This document shows positions 56,702 through 64,000 of a stretch of 64,000 nucleotides of DNA, piece by piece. Below the pieces are notes generated by a model. The model saw nothing but the letters and a program-made list of their open reading frames with translations, ran no database searches and was not told the origin of the DNA. Each line of letters opens with the position of its first letter. Position 1 is the first letter of the stretch. The stretch comes from Rhodoblastus sp963710275 (GTDB lineage: Bacteria; Pseudomonadota; Alphaproteobacteria; Rhizobiales; Beijerinckiaceae). The stretch is taken from NCBI GenBank assembly GCA_963710275.1, contig CAVPZS010000005.1, positions 806,001 to 870,000 on the forward strand, given 5' to 3'. Both the position numbers and the translations under genes were made by a program.

Positions 56702-57215
56702 ATGGGCGAGAAGCGCTCCAGTTTCGCTTACGAAGACCTTCTTGCCTGCGGCAGGGCTGAACTTTTCGGACCCGGCAACGCGCAATTGCCGCTACCGCCC
56801 ATGCTGATGTTCGATCGCATTGTCGAAATCACGGAGGACGGCGGCGCCAATGGCAAGGGTTTTGTCCGCGCGGAGTTCGACATCAAGCCCGACCTCTGGT
56901 TCTTCGGCTGCCATTTCCAGGGCAATCCCGTCATGCCCGGCTGCCTCGGCCTCGACGCGCTGTGGCAGTTGACCGGCTTCTTCCTCGGCTGGCTCGGCCT
57001 CGAAGGCCGGGGCATGGCGCTGGGCGTCGGCGAGGTGAAATTCACCGGCATGGTGCAGCCCACCGTGAAGAAGGTCGTCTATGGCGTCGATCTGAAACGC
57101 GTGTTCAAGGGCAAGCTCGTGCTTGGCATCGCCGACGGCTGGCTTGAGGCCGACGGCGTCCGCATCTATGAAGTCAAGGACATGCGCGTCGGCCTGTTCC
57201 AAGGCCCCCGCCTGA
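56702..57215 (+). CDS. fabA: 3-hydroxydecanoyl-ACP dehydratase/isomerase, probable one-base frameshift at 3' end
   Basis: A ~170-residue hot-dog-fold enzyme that introduces the cis double bond for unsaturated fatty acids. Signature features are SSFAYEDLLACGRAELFGPGNAQLPLPPMLMFDRI, the catalytic-His segment WFFGCHFQGNPVMPGCLGLDA, and GVGEVKFTGMVQPTVKKVVY. The open frame runs to 57280 with an unrelated Arg-rich tail. Removing one C at 57199-57200 gives DMRVGLFKAPA and a stop at 57215, the length and end expected for the family. ATG 56702 is preferred to 56675. First gene of fabA-fabB-fabI. Confidence 0.9.
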
Positions 57216-57284
57216 GCCGACGCATTTTCGCGCCAGGAATACGCGCTGAACAAGGGCGCCGCAAGGCGAACAGGGAGTGAAGTC

Positions 57285-58509
57285 ATGAGGCGCGTCGTCG
57301 TCACCGGGCTAGGCATCGTTTCCTCGATCGGCAACAACGCCGACGAGGTCACCGCCTCTTTGCGCGAGGCCAGGTCCGGCATCGTGCGGGCCGAGAAATA
57401 TGCCGAGCTCGGCTTCCGCTGCCAGGTCCATGGCGCGCCGACGCTGAACCCGGAAGAGAAGGTCGATCGCCGCGCCATGCGCTTCCACTCCACGGGCACG
57501 GCGTGGAACCACGTCGCCATGGATCAGGCCATCGCCGATTCCGGACTTGAAGCCGAGCGATATCGTCAATCCGCGCACCGGCATCATCATGGGTTCCGGC
57601 GGCCCTTCCACCCGCGCGATTGTCGAAGCCGCCGACATGACGCGCGCCAAAAGGCCCCAAGCGCGTCGGTCCCTTCGCCGTGCCCAAGGCGATGTCGCTC
57701 AACCGCCTCGGCGACGCTCGCGACCTGGTTCAAGATCAAGGGCGTCAATTATTCCATCTCCTCGGCCTGCGCGACCTCGTCGCATTGCATCGGCAACGCC
57801 GCCGAAATGATCCAGTACGGCAAGCAGGACGTGATGTTCGCCGGCGGCTGCGAAGAGCTGGACTGGACCCTTTCCGTGCTGTTCGACGCCATGGGCGCGA
57901 TGTCGTCCTCCTATAACGACACGCCCGCCACCGCCTCCCGCGCCTATGACCAGGACCGCGACGGTTTCGTCATCGCCGGCGGCGCCGGCGTGCTGGTGCT
58001 CGAGGAATATGAGCGCGCCAAGGCGCGCGGCGCCAAGATCTATGCCGAACTGGCCGGCTACGGCCTGACCTCGGACGGCCATGACATGGTCGCGCCGTCG
58101 GGCGAGGGCGCGGAGCGCTGCATGCGCATGGCGCTTGCAACCTGCAAGGCGCCGATCGACTACATCAACCCGCACGCCACCGCGACCCCGGTCGGCGATC
58201 TCAAGGAAATCGAAGCCCTGCGCGCGGTGTTCGGCGCCGACAAATGCCCGCCGATCTCGCGCCACCAAGTCGCTGACCGGCCATTCCCTCGGCGCGGCCG
58301 GCGTGCAGGAGGCGATCTATTCGCTGCTGATGCAACAGAACAGTTTCATCTGCGAAAGCGCCAATATCAACATTCTCGACCCGGCCTTCGCGGATATGAA
58401 CATCTTGCGCCAGCGGCAGGACAACAAGCAGCTCGGCGCGGTTCTGTCCAACTCCTTCGGTTTTGGCGGCACCAACGCCACGCTGATCTTCAAACATGTC
58501 GACGTCTGA
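57285..58509 (+). CDS. fabB: 3-oxoacyl-ACP synthase I, four one-base frameshifts in this sequence
   Basis: The condensing enzyme that elongates unsaturated acyl chains. The active-site Cys lies in SSACATSSHCIGNAAEMI, and the His regions are INPHATATPVGDLKE and TKSLTGHSLGAAG. Four extra bases break the frame. Removing G57555 restores EASDIVNPRTGIIMG; removing one A of 57649-57652 restores AKGPKRVGPFAVP; removing C57698 restores AMSSTASATLATW; removing C58260 restores PPISATKSLTGH. The repaired protein is 406 residues. The ATG follows GGGAG by 6 bases. Confidence 0.93.
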
Positions 58510-58525
58510 CCGAAAGTTGTCGTGC

Positions 58526-59345
58526 ATGACCATCTCCGCCAAGGGCTTGATGACGGGCAAGCGCGGCCTGATCATGGGCGTCGCCAACAATCACTCCATC
58601 GCCTGGGGCATAGCCAAGGCGCTCGCCGCCGAAGGCGCGCGAACTGGCCTTCACCTATCAGGGCGAGGCGCTCGGCAAGCGCGTCAAGCCGCTGGCCGAA
58701 AGCCTGGGCTCGAAGCTGCTGCTGCCCTGCGACGTCGAGGAGATCGAAAGCGTCGACGAGGCCTTCGCCACGCTGGAGCGCGAATGGGGCGGGCTGGATT
58801 TCGTCGTCCACGCCATCGGCTTTTCCGACAAGAACGAGCTCAAGGGCCGCTATGTCGACGCCACGACGCGCGAGAATTTTTCGCGCACCATGGTCATCTC
58901 GGCCTATTCCTTCACCGAAGTGGCGCAAAGGGCGATGAAGCTGATGCCCAAGGGCGGCTCGCTGCTGACCCTGACCTATGGCGGCTCGACCCGCGTCATG
59001 CCCAATTACAATGTGATGGGCGTGGCCAAGGCGGCGCTGGAGGCCAGCGTGCGCTATCTCGCCGCCGATCTCGGCGAGCAGAACATCCGCGTCAACGCCA
59101 TTTCGGCCGGACCGATCCGCACCCTGGCCGGCGCCGGCATCGCCGACGCGCGCTTCATGTTCAATTTCCAGAAGAACCATGCGCCCCTGCGCCGCACGGT
59201 GACGATCGAGGACGTCGGCGGCTCCGCGCTCTATCTGCTGTCGGACCTCTCGTCCGGCGTCACCGGCGAAACCCATTTCGTCGACTCCGGCTACAACATC
59301 ATCTCCATGCCTCAGCCGGGCAGCCTCAAGGGCGACATCGAGTAA
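58526..59345 (+). CDS. fabI: Enoyl-ACP reductase (NADH), one-base frameshift in this sequence
   Basis: A 272-residue SDR enzyme for the last reduction of each fatty acid cycle, and the target of triclosan and isoniazid-type drugs. The start MTISAKGLMTGKRGLIMGVANNHSIAWGIAKAL binds NADH. The catalytic region is SAYSFTEVAQRAMKLMPKGGSLLTLTYGGSTRVMPNYNVMGVAKAAL, with the Tyr-Lys pair. The frame breaks after AAEGA; removing C58640 gives AAEGAELAFTYQGEALGKRV. It ends the fabA-fabB-fabI operon. Confidence 0.94.
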
Positions 59346-59363
59346 GCGAAAGACAGCCGCGGT

Positions 59364-59558
59364 TCAGGCGGCGTCTTCGTCGGCGTCTTTGGGATCTGCG
59401 TGATCAGGGGCGATGATCTTCAGGCAGGCCGCGGCCTTGACGATATGGTCGAGCGCCCGGGAAATGGCCTCGGGATCTTCGTCCAATGCGATGTCGGCTT
59501 GCGCAAAATGCAGATTGATCAAGGCGAGCTCCTTCAGCTCTGCTGCAAGTCGTGACAT
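59364..59558 (-). CDS. Small hypothetical protein
   Basis: 64 residues: MSRLAAELKELALINLHFAQADIA followed by a helical stretch (SRALDHIVKAAACLKIIA) and an acidic end. It looks like a small helical alphaproteobacterial protein; I do not recognise the family. It converges with fabI, 18 bases apart. ATG 59558 is preferred to a start nine codons upstream. Codon use is like that of its neighbours. Confidence 0.6.
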   Translation of the reverse strand: MSRLAAELKELALINLHFAQADIALDEDPEAISRALDHIVKAAACLKIIAPDHADPKDADEDAA

Positions 59559-59789
59559 TGGGCTCGCTCCCTGGCGCTTACGCACGTTATTGGCAGGTCA
59601 AAGGATATTTTTGTAAACGGTTAATCCGTAATGCTCAGGGCCAATCCGCCACCATGGTTAACGCTGTGGAAGGGCTGCCGGCCCGGATCGAACCCGGCCG
59701 CCGAATTCCGGCCTGGCGACCTCCCTATCGTAAGCGGGAGTTAACGCCTCGCGTGGCAAAACAATGCCCAGTCGCATTGGAGCCGCCAC
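59559..59789. other. Gap before the FAD oxidoreductase gene
   Basis: 231 bases with no supported gene. It should hold the promoter of the oxidoreductase operon. A GTTCGATCC-like stretch on the minus strand near 59685 recalls a tRNA T-loop, but no cloverleaf can be built around it. Confidence 0.4.
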
Positions 59790-61292
59790 ATGGTTCGTTT
59801 TGTTGAAACCCTTGTCATCGGCGCGGGGCCGGCGGGTCTTACGACGGCGTATAAATTGTCCCAGGCCGGCCGCGAGGTCGTCGTCCTGGAAAAGGATCCG
59901 GTTTATGTCGGCGGCATCAGCCGCACCGTGAATTACAAGAATTTCCTGTTCGACATCGGCGGCCATCGCTTCTTCTCGAAATCCAGCGCGATCGTCGACC
60001 TCTGGCGCGAGATCCTGCCCGACGATTTCATCGACCGCCCGCGCCTGTCGCGCATCTTCTACCGCAACAAGTTCTATGCCTATCCGCTGCGCGCCTTCGA
60101 GGCGCTGGCCAATCTCGGCCTGTGGGAAAGCGCGCTCTGCATGGCCTCCTTCGCCTATGCCCGGCTGTTTCCCAAGCATGATCCCTCGACCTTCCACCAA
60201 TGGGTGCGCAACCAGTTTGGCGAGCGGCTGTTCTCCATTTTCTTCAAGACCTACACCGAAAAGGTCTGGGGCATGAGCTGCGACGACATTTCGTCCGACT
60301 GGGCCGCGCAGCGCATCAAGGGCCTGAGCCTCGGCGCGGCCATCGCCGACGGCGTCGCCCGTTCGCTCGGCCTGCACAAAAAGCCCAATGACGGCTCGTC
60401 CGGCGCCAAGACGCTGATCGAGAGTTTCCAGTATCCCCGCAAGGGCCCGGGCATGATGTGGGACGCCTGCGCCGCCAGGATCCGCGCCAGGGGCGGCGAA
60501 GTCCTGCTGGGACGCGCGGTCCAGGCGCTGGCCTATGACGAAAACCGGGAGATCTGGACGGTCGAGGCCGAGACGGCCGACGGCGCCCGCGAAACATTCC
60601 AGGCGCAGCATGTGGTGTCCTCGGCGCCGCTGCGGGACCTGATGTCGAACCTGTCGCCGTCGCCGATCAGCCGCCTGCACGCGCGGGCGCTGCGCTATCG
60701 CGACTTCCTCACCGTCGTGCTGATCGGCAAGTCGCGGGTCAGCCTCCCGGACAACTGGGTCTATATCCATGACCCCTCGGTGCAGGTCGGGCGCGTGCAG
60801 AATTTCCGCTCCTGGTCGCCGGAACTGATTCCCGACGCCGTCTCGACCTGCCTGGGTCTCGAATATTTCTGCTTCGAGGGCGACGGCCTGTGGGAGAGCT
60901 CCGACGAAGAGCTCGTCGCGCTGGCCAAGAGCGAGATCGGGAAGATCGGCCTGATGAATCCCGAGGACGTCTCCGACGCCTCGGTGGTTCGCCAGCCCAA
61001 GGCCTATCCGGTCTATGACGAGGCCTATGGCATGAACGTCGACGCCATCCGCCTCGAATTGAGCCTGCGCTATCCCAACCTGCACCTGGTCGGGCGCAAC
61101 GGGATGCACAAGTACAACAACCAGGACCACGCCATGATGACGGGCATCCTCACCGCGGCGAACATCGTCGCCGGCGAGGTGATCCACGATGTCTGGCGGG
61201 TCAACGAGGACGCCGACTATTGCGAGGCGGGCATGTCCGGTTCGTCCGACGCGCTTGCCTCCGAGCGGCTGGTCCCGCGCAAGCGCGCATGA
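59790..61292 (+). CDS. FAD-dependent oxidoreductase (protoporphyrinogen oxidase/UDP-galactopyranose mutase-like)
   Basis: A 500-residue flavoprotein. The N-terminal FAD motif is VETLVIGAGPAGLTTAYKLSQAGREVVVLEKDPVYVGGISRT, followed by FDIGGHRFFSKS, which is characteristic of glycan-linked amine oxidase-like proteins. Near the end HLVGRNGMHKYNNQDHAMMTGILTAANIV closes the FAD site. Relatives are often found in polysaccharide loci, but the reaction is unknown. Its stop overlaps the ATG of the next gene, a membrane protein of GT-C type, suggesting joint function in glycan or lipid-sugar assembly (inference). Confidence 0.85.
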   Translation: MVRFVETLVIGAGPAGLTTAYKLSQAGREVVVLEKDPVYVGGISRTVNYKNFLFDIGGHRFFSKSSAIVDLWREILPDDFIDRPRLSRIFYRNKFYAYPLRAFEALANLGLWESALCMASFAYARLFPKHDPSTFHQWVRNQFGERLFSIFFKTYTEKVWGMSCDDISSDWAAQRIKGLSLGAAIADGVARSLGLHKKPNDGSSGAKTLIESFQYPRKGPGMMWDACAARIRARGGEVLLGRAVQALAYDENREIWTVEAETADGARETFQAQHVVSSAPLRDLMSNLSPSPISRLHARALRYRDFLTVVLIGKSRVSLPDNWVYIHDPSVQVGRVQNFRSWSPELIPDAVSTCLGLEYFCFEGDGLWESSDEELVALAKSEIGKIGLMNPEDVSDASVVRQPKAYPVYDEAYGMNVDAIRLELSLRYPNLHLVGRNGMHKYNNQDHAMMTGILTAANIVAGEVIHDVWRVNEDADYCEAGMSGSSDALASERLVPRKRA

Positions 61293-63152
61293 CCGCCGCG
61301 TCTTCGCCCGAGGCGGCTTCCAGACAGCGCCATCATCCAGGCGCGGCGGCGCTGGTCCTGCCCGGCTGGGCGAAGACGGCGCTCTGGCTGCTGCTGGCGC
61401 TGGCGCTGGCCCTGATCCTCCAGAGCGTGCGCCTGCAGAGGGTCTGGTCCAGCGGCGCCTTTTTCGACACCGACGACGCCATGCGGATGGTGCAGGCGCG
61501 CGACCTCCTCGCGGGCCAGTCCTGGTTCGACATGACGGCCTATCGGCTCGATCCGCCGCAGGGCATGTTCTCGCACTGGACGCGGCTCGTCGACATTCCC
61601 CTCGCCGCGCTGGTTCTGTTGTTCCGGCTCTTCCTCGACGCCGACATGGCCGAACGGGCGGCGCGCGTCGCCTTCCCCAGCCTGATGCTGCTCGGCCTGT
61701 TCGGGGCGGGAATTTACGCCGCGCGAGTTTATGTCGGCCGCAACATGCGGCTGATGGGCGTCGCCGCCATGTTCTGTTGCGGGGTGATGTTCTGGCAATT
61801 CCCGCCCGGCCGCGTCGATCACCACGCGCCGCAGATCGTGGCGCTGCTGATCGCGGTCGTGGCCATGGCCGAGGCGTTCGGATCGTCGCGCGCCAAAACG
61901 GTTGCGGCGCTGTCGGGGGCGATGACGGCGCTGTCGCTGGCGATCGGCCTCGAGAACCTGCCCTTCCTGGCTGTCGTCGCGCTCGTGCCGGGGCTGGCGT
62001 TCCTGTTTCTCGGCGCTGCGGCGCGCGACATGCTGCTCGGTTATGCGCTCGGCCTCGCCGGCGCCATTGTCCCGCTGTTCCTCATCACCGTCAGCCCGGA
62101 CCGCTGGGGTGTCAGGGTGTGCGACGCCCTGTCGGGCGCGCATATGCTCGCCGTGCTCCTGGGCTGCGGCGGCTACGCCCTGCTCGCCGCCTCCGTGAAA
62201 ATCCTCGGCCGGCCATGGCGGCGCATCGCCGCCCTTGGCGCGGTCGGCGCGCTGGCGGCGTCGCCGCTATTGGGCGCGTCGGCGGCCTGCCTGCTCGACC
62301 CCTTCGCCGGGATCGACCCGGTGGTGCGGCGGTTGTGGCTGGACCGCAATCCCGAGGTGATGTCGATTGCTGAGGAGTTCCGCATCGATCCCGACGGCGC
62401 TATCGTCATGGCCGTCCCCCTGTTGATAGGCTTTTGCGGCGCGCTCTTTGGCGTCTGGCGGACAAGCGGAGTTGCGCGCGGGCGCTGGGCGCTCCTGTCC
62501 GTTCAGATCGCCCTGGGACTCGTGGCCGGCGCGCTGCATCTGCGGGTGTTTTCCACCATCATGCCGCTCGCGGCGGTCGGGCTGCTCGGCCCGGTCGCCG
62601 CCTTGCGCGATTATCTGGCGGCGCAATCCGACGATCCCAGGCGCCGCCATGTCCCTGTCATCGGCGCCCTGGCCGCGATCTTCTTCGCCTCCTCCTTCGG
62701 CGTCACGCTGGCCGTGCCGGAACTGAAGCCGCAAACGCCCGCGCGCAACGCGTTCTGGCGCCCGGCCTGCGAAAGGCCCGAGTTCCTACGCGCCCCTCGC
62801 GGAATTCCCGCCGGGGCTGGCGATCGCGCCGATTTAGGGCGGCCCCTTCATTCTCGCCCATACGCCCCATAGCGTCGTCGCCGGACCCTACCACCGCGCC
62901 AACCACGGCAACCGCCTGGTGTTCGACATTTTTGGAGCGCCGCCGGCGCTCGCGGAAACGCTGGCGCGGCAATCGGGCGCGCGCTACCTGTTCCTTTGCT
63001 TCAAGGATGGGGCGGCCGCGGCTCAAGCCGGCGCCGCGCCAGAGGATTTGCAACAGAGCCTTGCGGCCGGCCGCGAGGTCGGATGGCTGCGCCCGCTGCC
63101 GGTCGCGAGCGGGCCGTTCCACGCCTGGGAAATCCTGCCGCCGAATAACTGA
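61289..63152 (+). CDS. Polytopic membrane protein, GT-C glycosyltransferase-like; frameshift and in-frame stop in this sequence
   Basis: About 620 residues when joined. After the first membrane helix comes SSGAFFDTDDAMRMVQARDLLAGQSWFDMTAYRLDPPQGMFSHWTRLVDIPLAA, an acidic DTDD loop like those of STT3/PMT-type glycosyltransferases. Ten or more helices follow, then a soluble C-terminus (HSVVAGPYHRANHGNRLVFDIFGAPP). Removing a C at 62785-62786 restores RPEFYAPLAEFPPGLAIAPI. Even then TAG at 62835-62837 interrupts before GGPFILAHTPHSVVAGP. It may be a pseudogene or carry a second error. The ATG overlaps the upstream stop. Confidence 0.7.
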
Positions 63153-63251
63153 CGGCGAAAATCACACGCCCGGCGCCGTCCGCCGAGGACGGTTATCGGC
63201 GGGGAGCGGAAGGGCGCCGAAGCGCGCGCAGCGCCTTTCCCCGATCATCGA

Positions 63252-63698
63252 TCAAGCATGACGGCGACGGAGCCAGCCCTTGAGTTTCAGGCCGTCGCGG
63301 ATGTTGAGGCCGAGCAGGGTGATATTCACGCCCCCCGCAACGAGTTCGAGCGCCTGCACGAGGTAGAAGTTCGTGTCGAACTCACCGGCGCTAGCCTTGG
63401 ATGCGAGAAACAGCGCCGAGGGGATGAGAACGAGAATGCCGTTTCCTGCGATGAACGGCATGCGCTTGAACTTGGTTCCTGCCAGGCCGACCCGCGAACC
63501 CTTCGACATCAAAACGCCTGTGCCGCCCGCCGCCGCCAAGGCTGGAATGAGCAACAGGAAACCCCAGGGTATTGTCGTCTTGACACTCGCGATGAGCGCC
63601 TGAGATCCGGACAGTTCGCTAATAACCGTCGAGAGCCAAAAAGTGGCGATCGTCAGAAAGGCGACGCCGCCGGCCACTGGATGGACGATTTTAAGCAT
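63252..63698 (-). CDS. Small membrane protein, unknown function
   Basis: A 148-residue protein with about four hydrophobic segments (VAGGVAFLTIATFWLSTVI, IPWGFLLLIPALAAAGGTGVLM, FIAGNGILVLIPSALFLA, VQALELVAGGVNITLLGLNI) and a basic C-terminus (KLKGWLRRRHA). The second and third segments are separated by SKGSRVGLAGTKFKRMP. I do not recognise a characterised family. It starts 33 bases after the monooxygenase stop on the same strand, so the two are probably co-transcribed. Confidence 0.75.
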   Translation of the reverse strand: MLKIVHPVAGGVAFLTIATFWLSTVISELSGSQALIASVKTTIPWGFLLLIPALAAAGGTGVLMSKGSRVGLAGTKFKRMPFIAGNGILVLIPSALFLASKASAGEFDTNFYLVQALELVAGGVNITLLGLNIRDGLKLKGWLRRRHA

Positions 63699-63731
63699 GG
63701 CGCATCTCCCTTTCGCGAAAGCGTGTTTCGA

Positions 63732-64000
63732 TCACGCGAGGCAGATGCCCGGCACAGCGGCCTTCTGGAAAAGGTGGGGGATGGCGACTGCCGACGACGG
63801 GTATGCCGAAAGCTTCGCCACGAAGTCAGGATGCGTGAATGCGGCTCGGAAGTCGGCCATGGATTCCCAAACTGCGTAGTTGAGATAGGTCGGGCTTTCG
63901 CCAACGGCGCGGTGGAGCTGTGTCGAGATGAAGCCCGGTTGCCGCTTCATGAAGTCTGCGTCGTCCTTCCAGACCTCGAGGAAGGCTTTCTCGTCGTCCT
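63732..64000 (-). CDS. Antibiotic biosynthesis monooxygenase (ABM) domain protein, N-terminus outside window
   Basis: The last ~88 codons of a gene that runs off the right end. EKAFLEVWKDDADFMKRQPGFISTQLHRAVGESPTYLNYAVWESMADFRAAF is the typical ABM dimeric ferredoxin-like fold, found in small monooxygenases and haem-degrading proteins. It ends PHLFQKAAVPGICLA. The substrate is unknown. It is upstream of the small membrane protein on the minus strand. Confidence 0.85.
   Translation of the reverse strand, partial: DDEKAFLEVWKDDADFMKRQPGFISTQLHRAVGESPTYLNYAVWESMADFRAAFTHPDFVAKLSAYPSSAVAIPHLFQKAAVPGICLA

Noticed and set aside
59670..59705. tRNA-like T-loop (GTTCGATCC on the minus strand)
   Set aside because: Stem arms do not pair properly and no anticodon or D arm can be placed; not a tRNA or a clear remnant.

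Overview
The window is chromosomal DNA from an alphaproteobacterium, most likely order Hyphomicrobiales (Rhizobiales) and possibly the Beijerinckiaceae/Methylocystaceae side. This rests on high GC, an irr gene divergent from fabA-fabB-fabI, the dnaK/dnaJ..pmtA-pyrF..dapB-gpmA order, trpB-trpA-accD-folC, an AccD lacking most zinc-finger cysteines, hisS-hisZ-hisG, and a heat-shock promoter of the alphaproteobacterial RpoH type before dnaK. Almost everything is core metabolism. No tRNA, rRNA, insertion sequence, prophage or CRISPR array was found.

Layout. 1-4.1 kb (+): end of trpB, trpA, accD, folC, a GNAT acetyltransferase. 4.1-9.1 kb (-): a PLP basic amino acid decarboxylase, then a surface-polysaccharide pair (flippase, acyltransferase). 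9.2-16.1 kb (+): Tat-exported beta-helix protein, gshB, glnD, hemJ, grpE, alkB-like. 16.1-24.8 kb (-): gpmA, dapB, pyrF, pmtA, a DUF4139 protein, dnaJ, dnaK. 25.0-26.7 kb (+): a lipoprotein and NnrU. 26.7-34.4 kb (-): ABC exporter, ribF, MaoC hydratase, HAD phosphatase and two tandem TadG-like pilus proteins. 34.8-41.5 kb: hisS-hisZ-hisG (+), mtgA (-), a polyprenyl synthase, DUF1345 and a cysteine-rich small protein (+), then an L,D-transpeptidase (-). 43.6-49.7 kb (+): a three-gene heavy-metal RND efflux operon closed by a perfect terminator. 49.8-50.5 kb (-): an orphan OmpR-type regulator with a degenerate receiver. 51-55.8 kb (+): two paralogous porins and a DUF2076 protein. 55.9-59.6 kb: irr (-), fabA-fabB-fabI (+), a small hypothetical (-). 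59.8-63.2 kb (+): an FAD oxidoreductase and a GT-C-like membrane protein. 63.2-64.0 kb (-): a membrane protein and a monooxygenase cut by the window edge.

The dominant unusual signal is about fourteen single-base frameshifts, nearly all one-base insertions, in otherwise intact and often essential genes (glnD, gpmA, dnaJ, fabA, four in fabB, fabI and others). In each case removing or adding one base restores the expected family sequence. The simplest reading is uncorrected sequencing error, so these genes are annotated as single CDSs with the indel located.

The biologically interesting signals are: two porins with shared upstream elements at matching distances; an orphan regulator with Glu at the phosphoacceptor position; tandem TadG-like proteins with an eleven-G tract upstream of one; an orphan intrinsic terminator suggesting an unannotated small RNA; and a double palindrome between maoC and ribF. 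I did not find a convincing wholly new multigene system.
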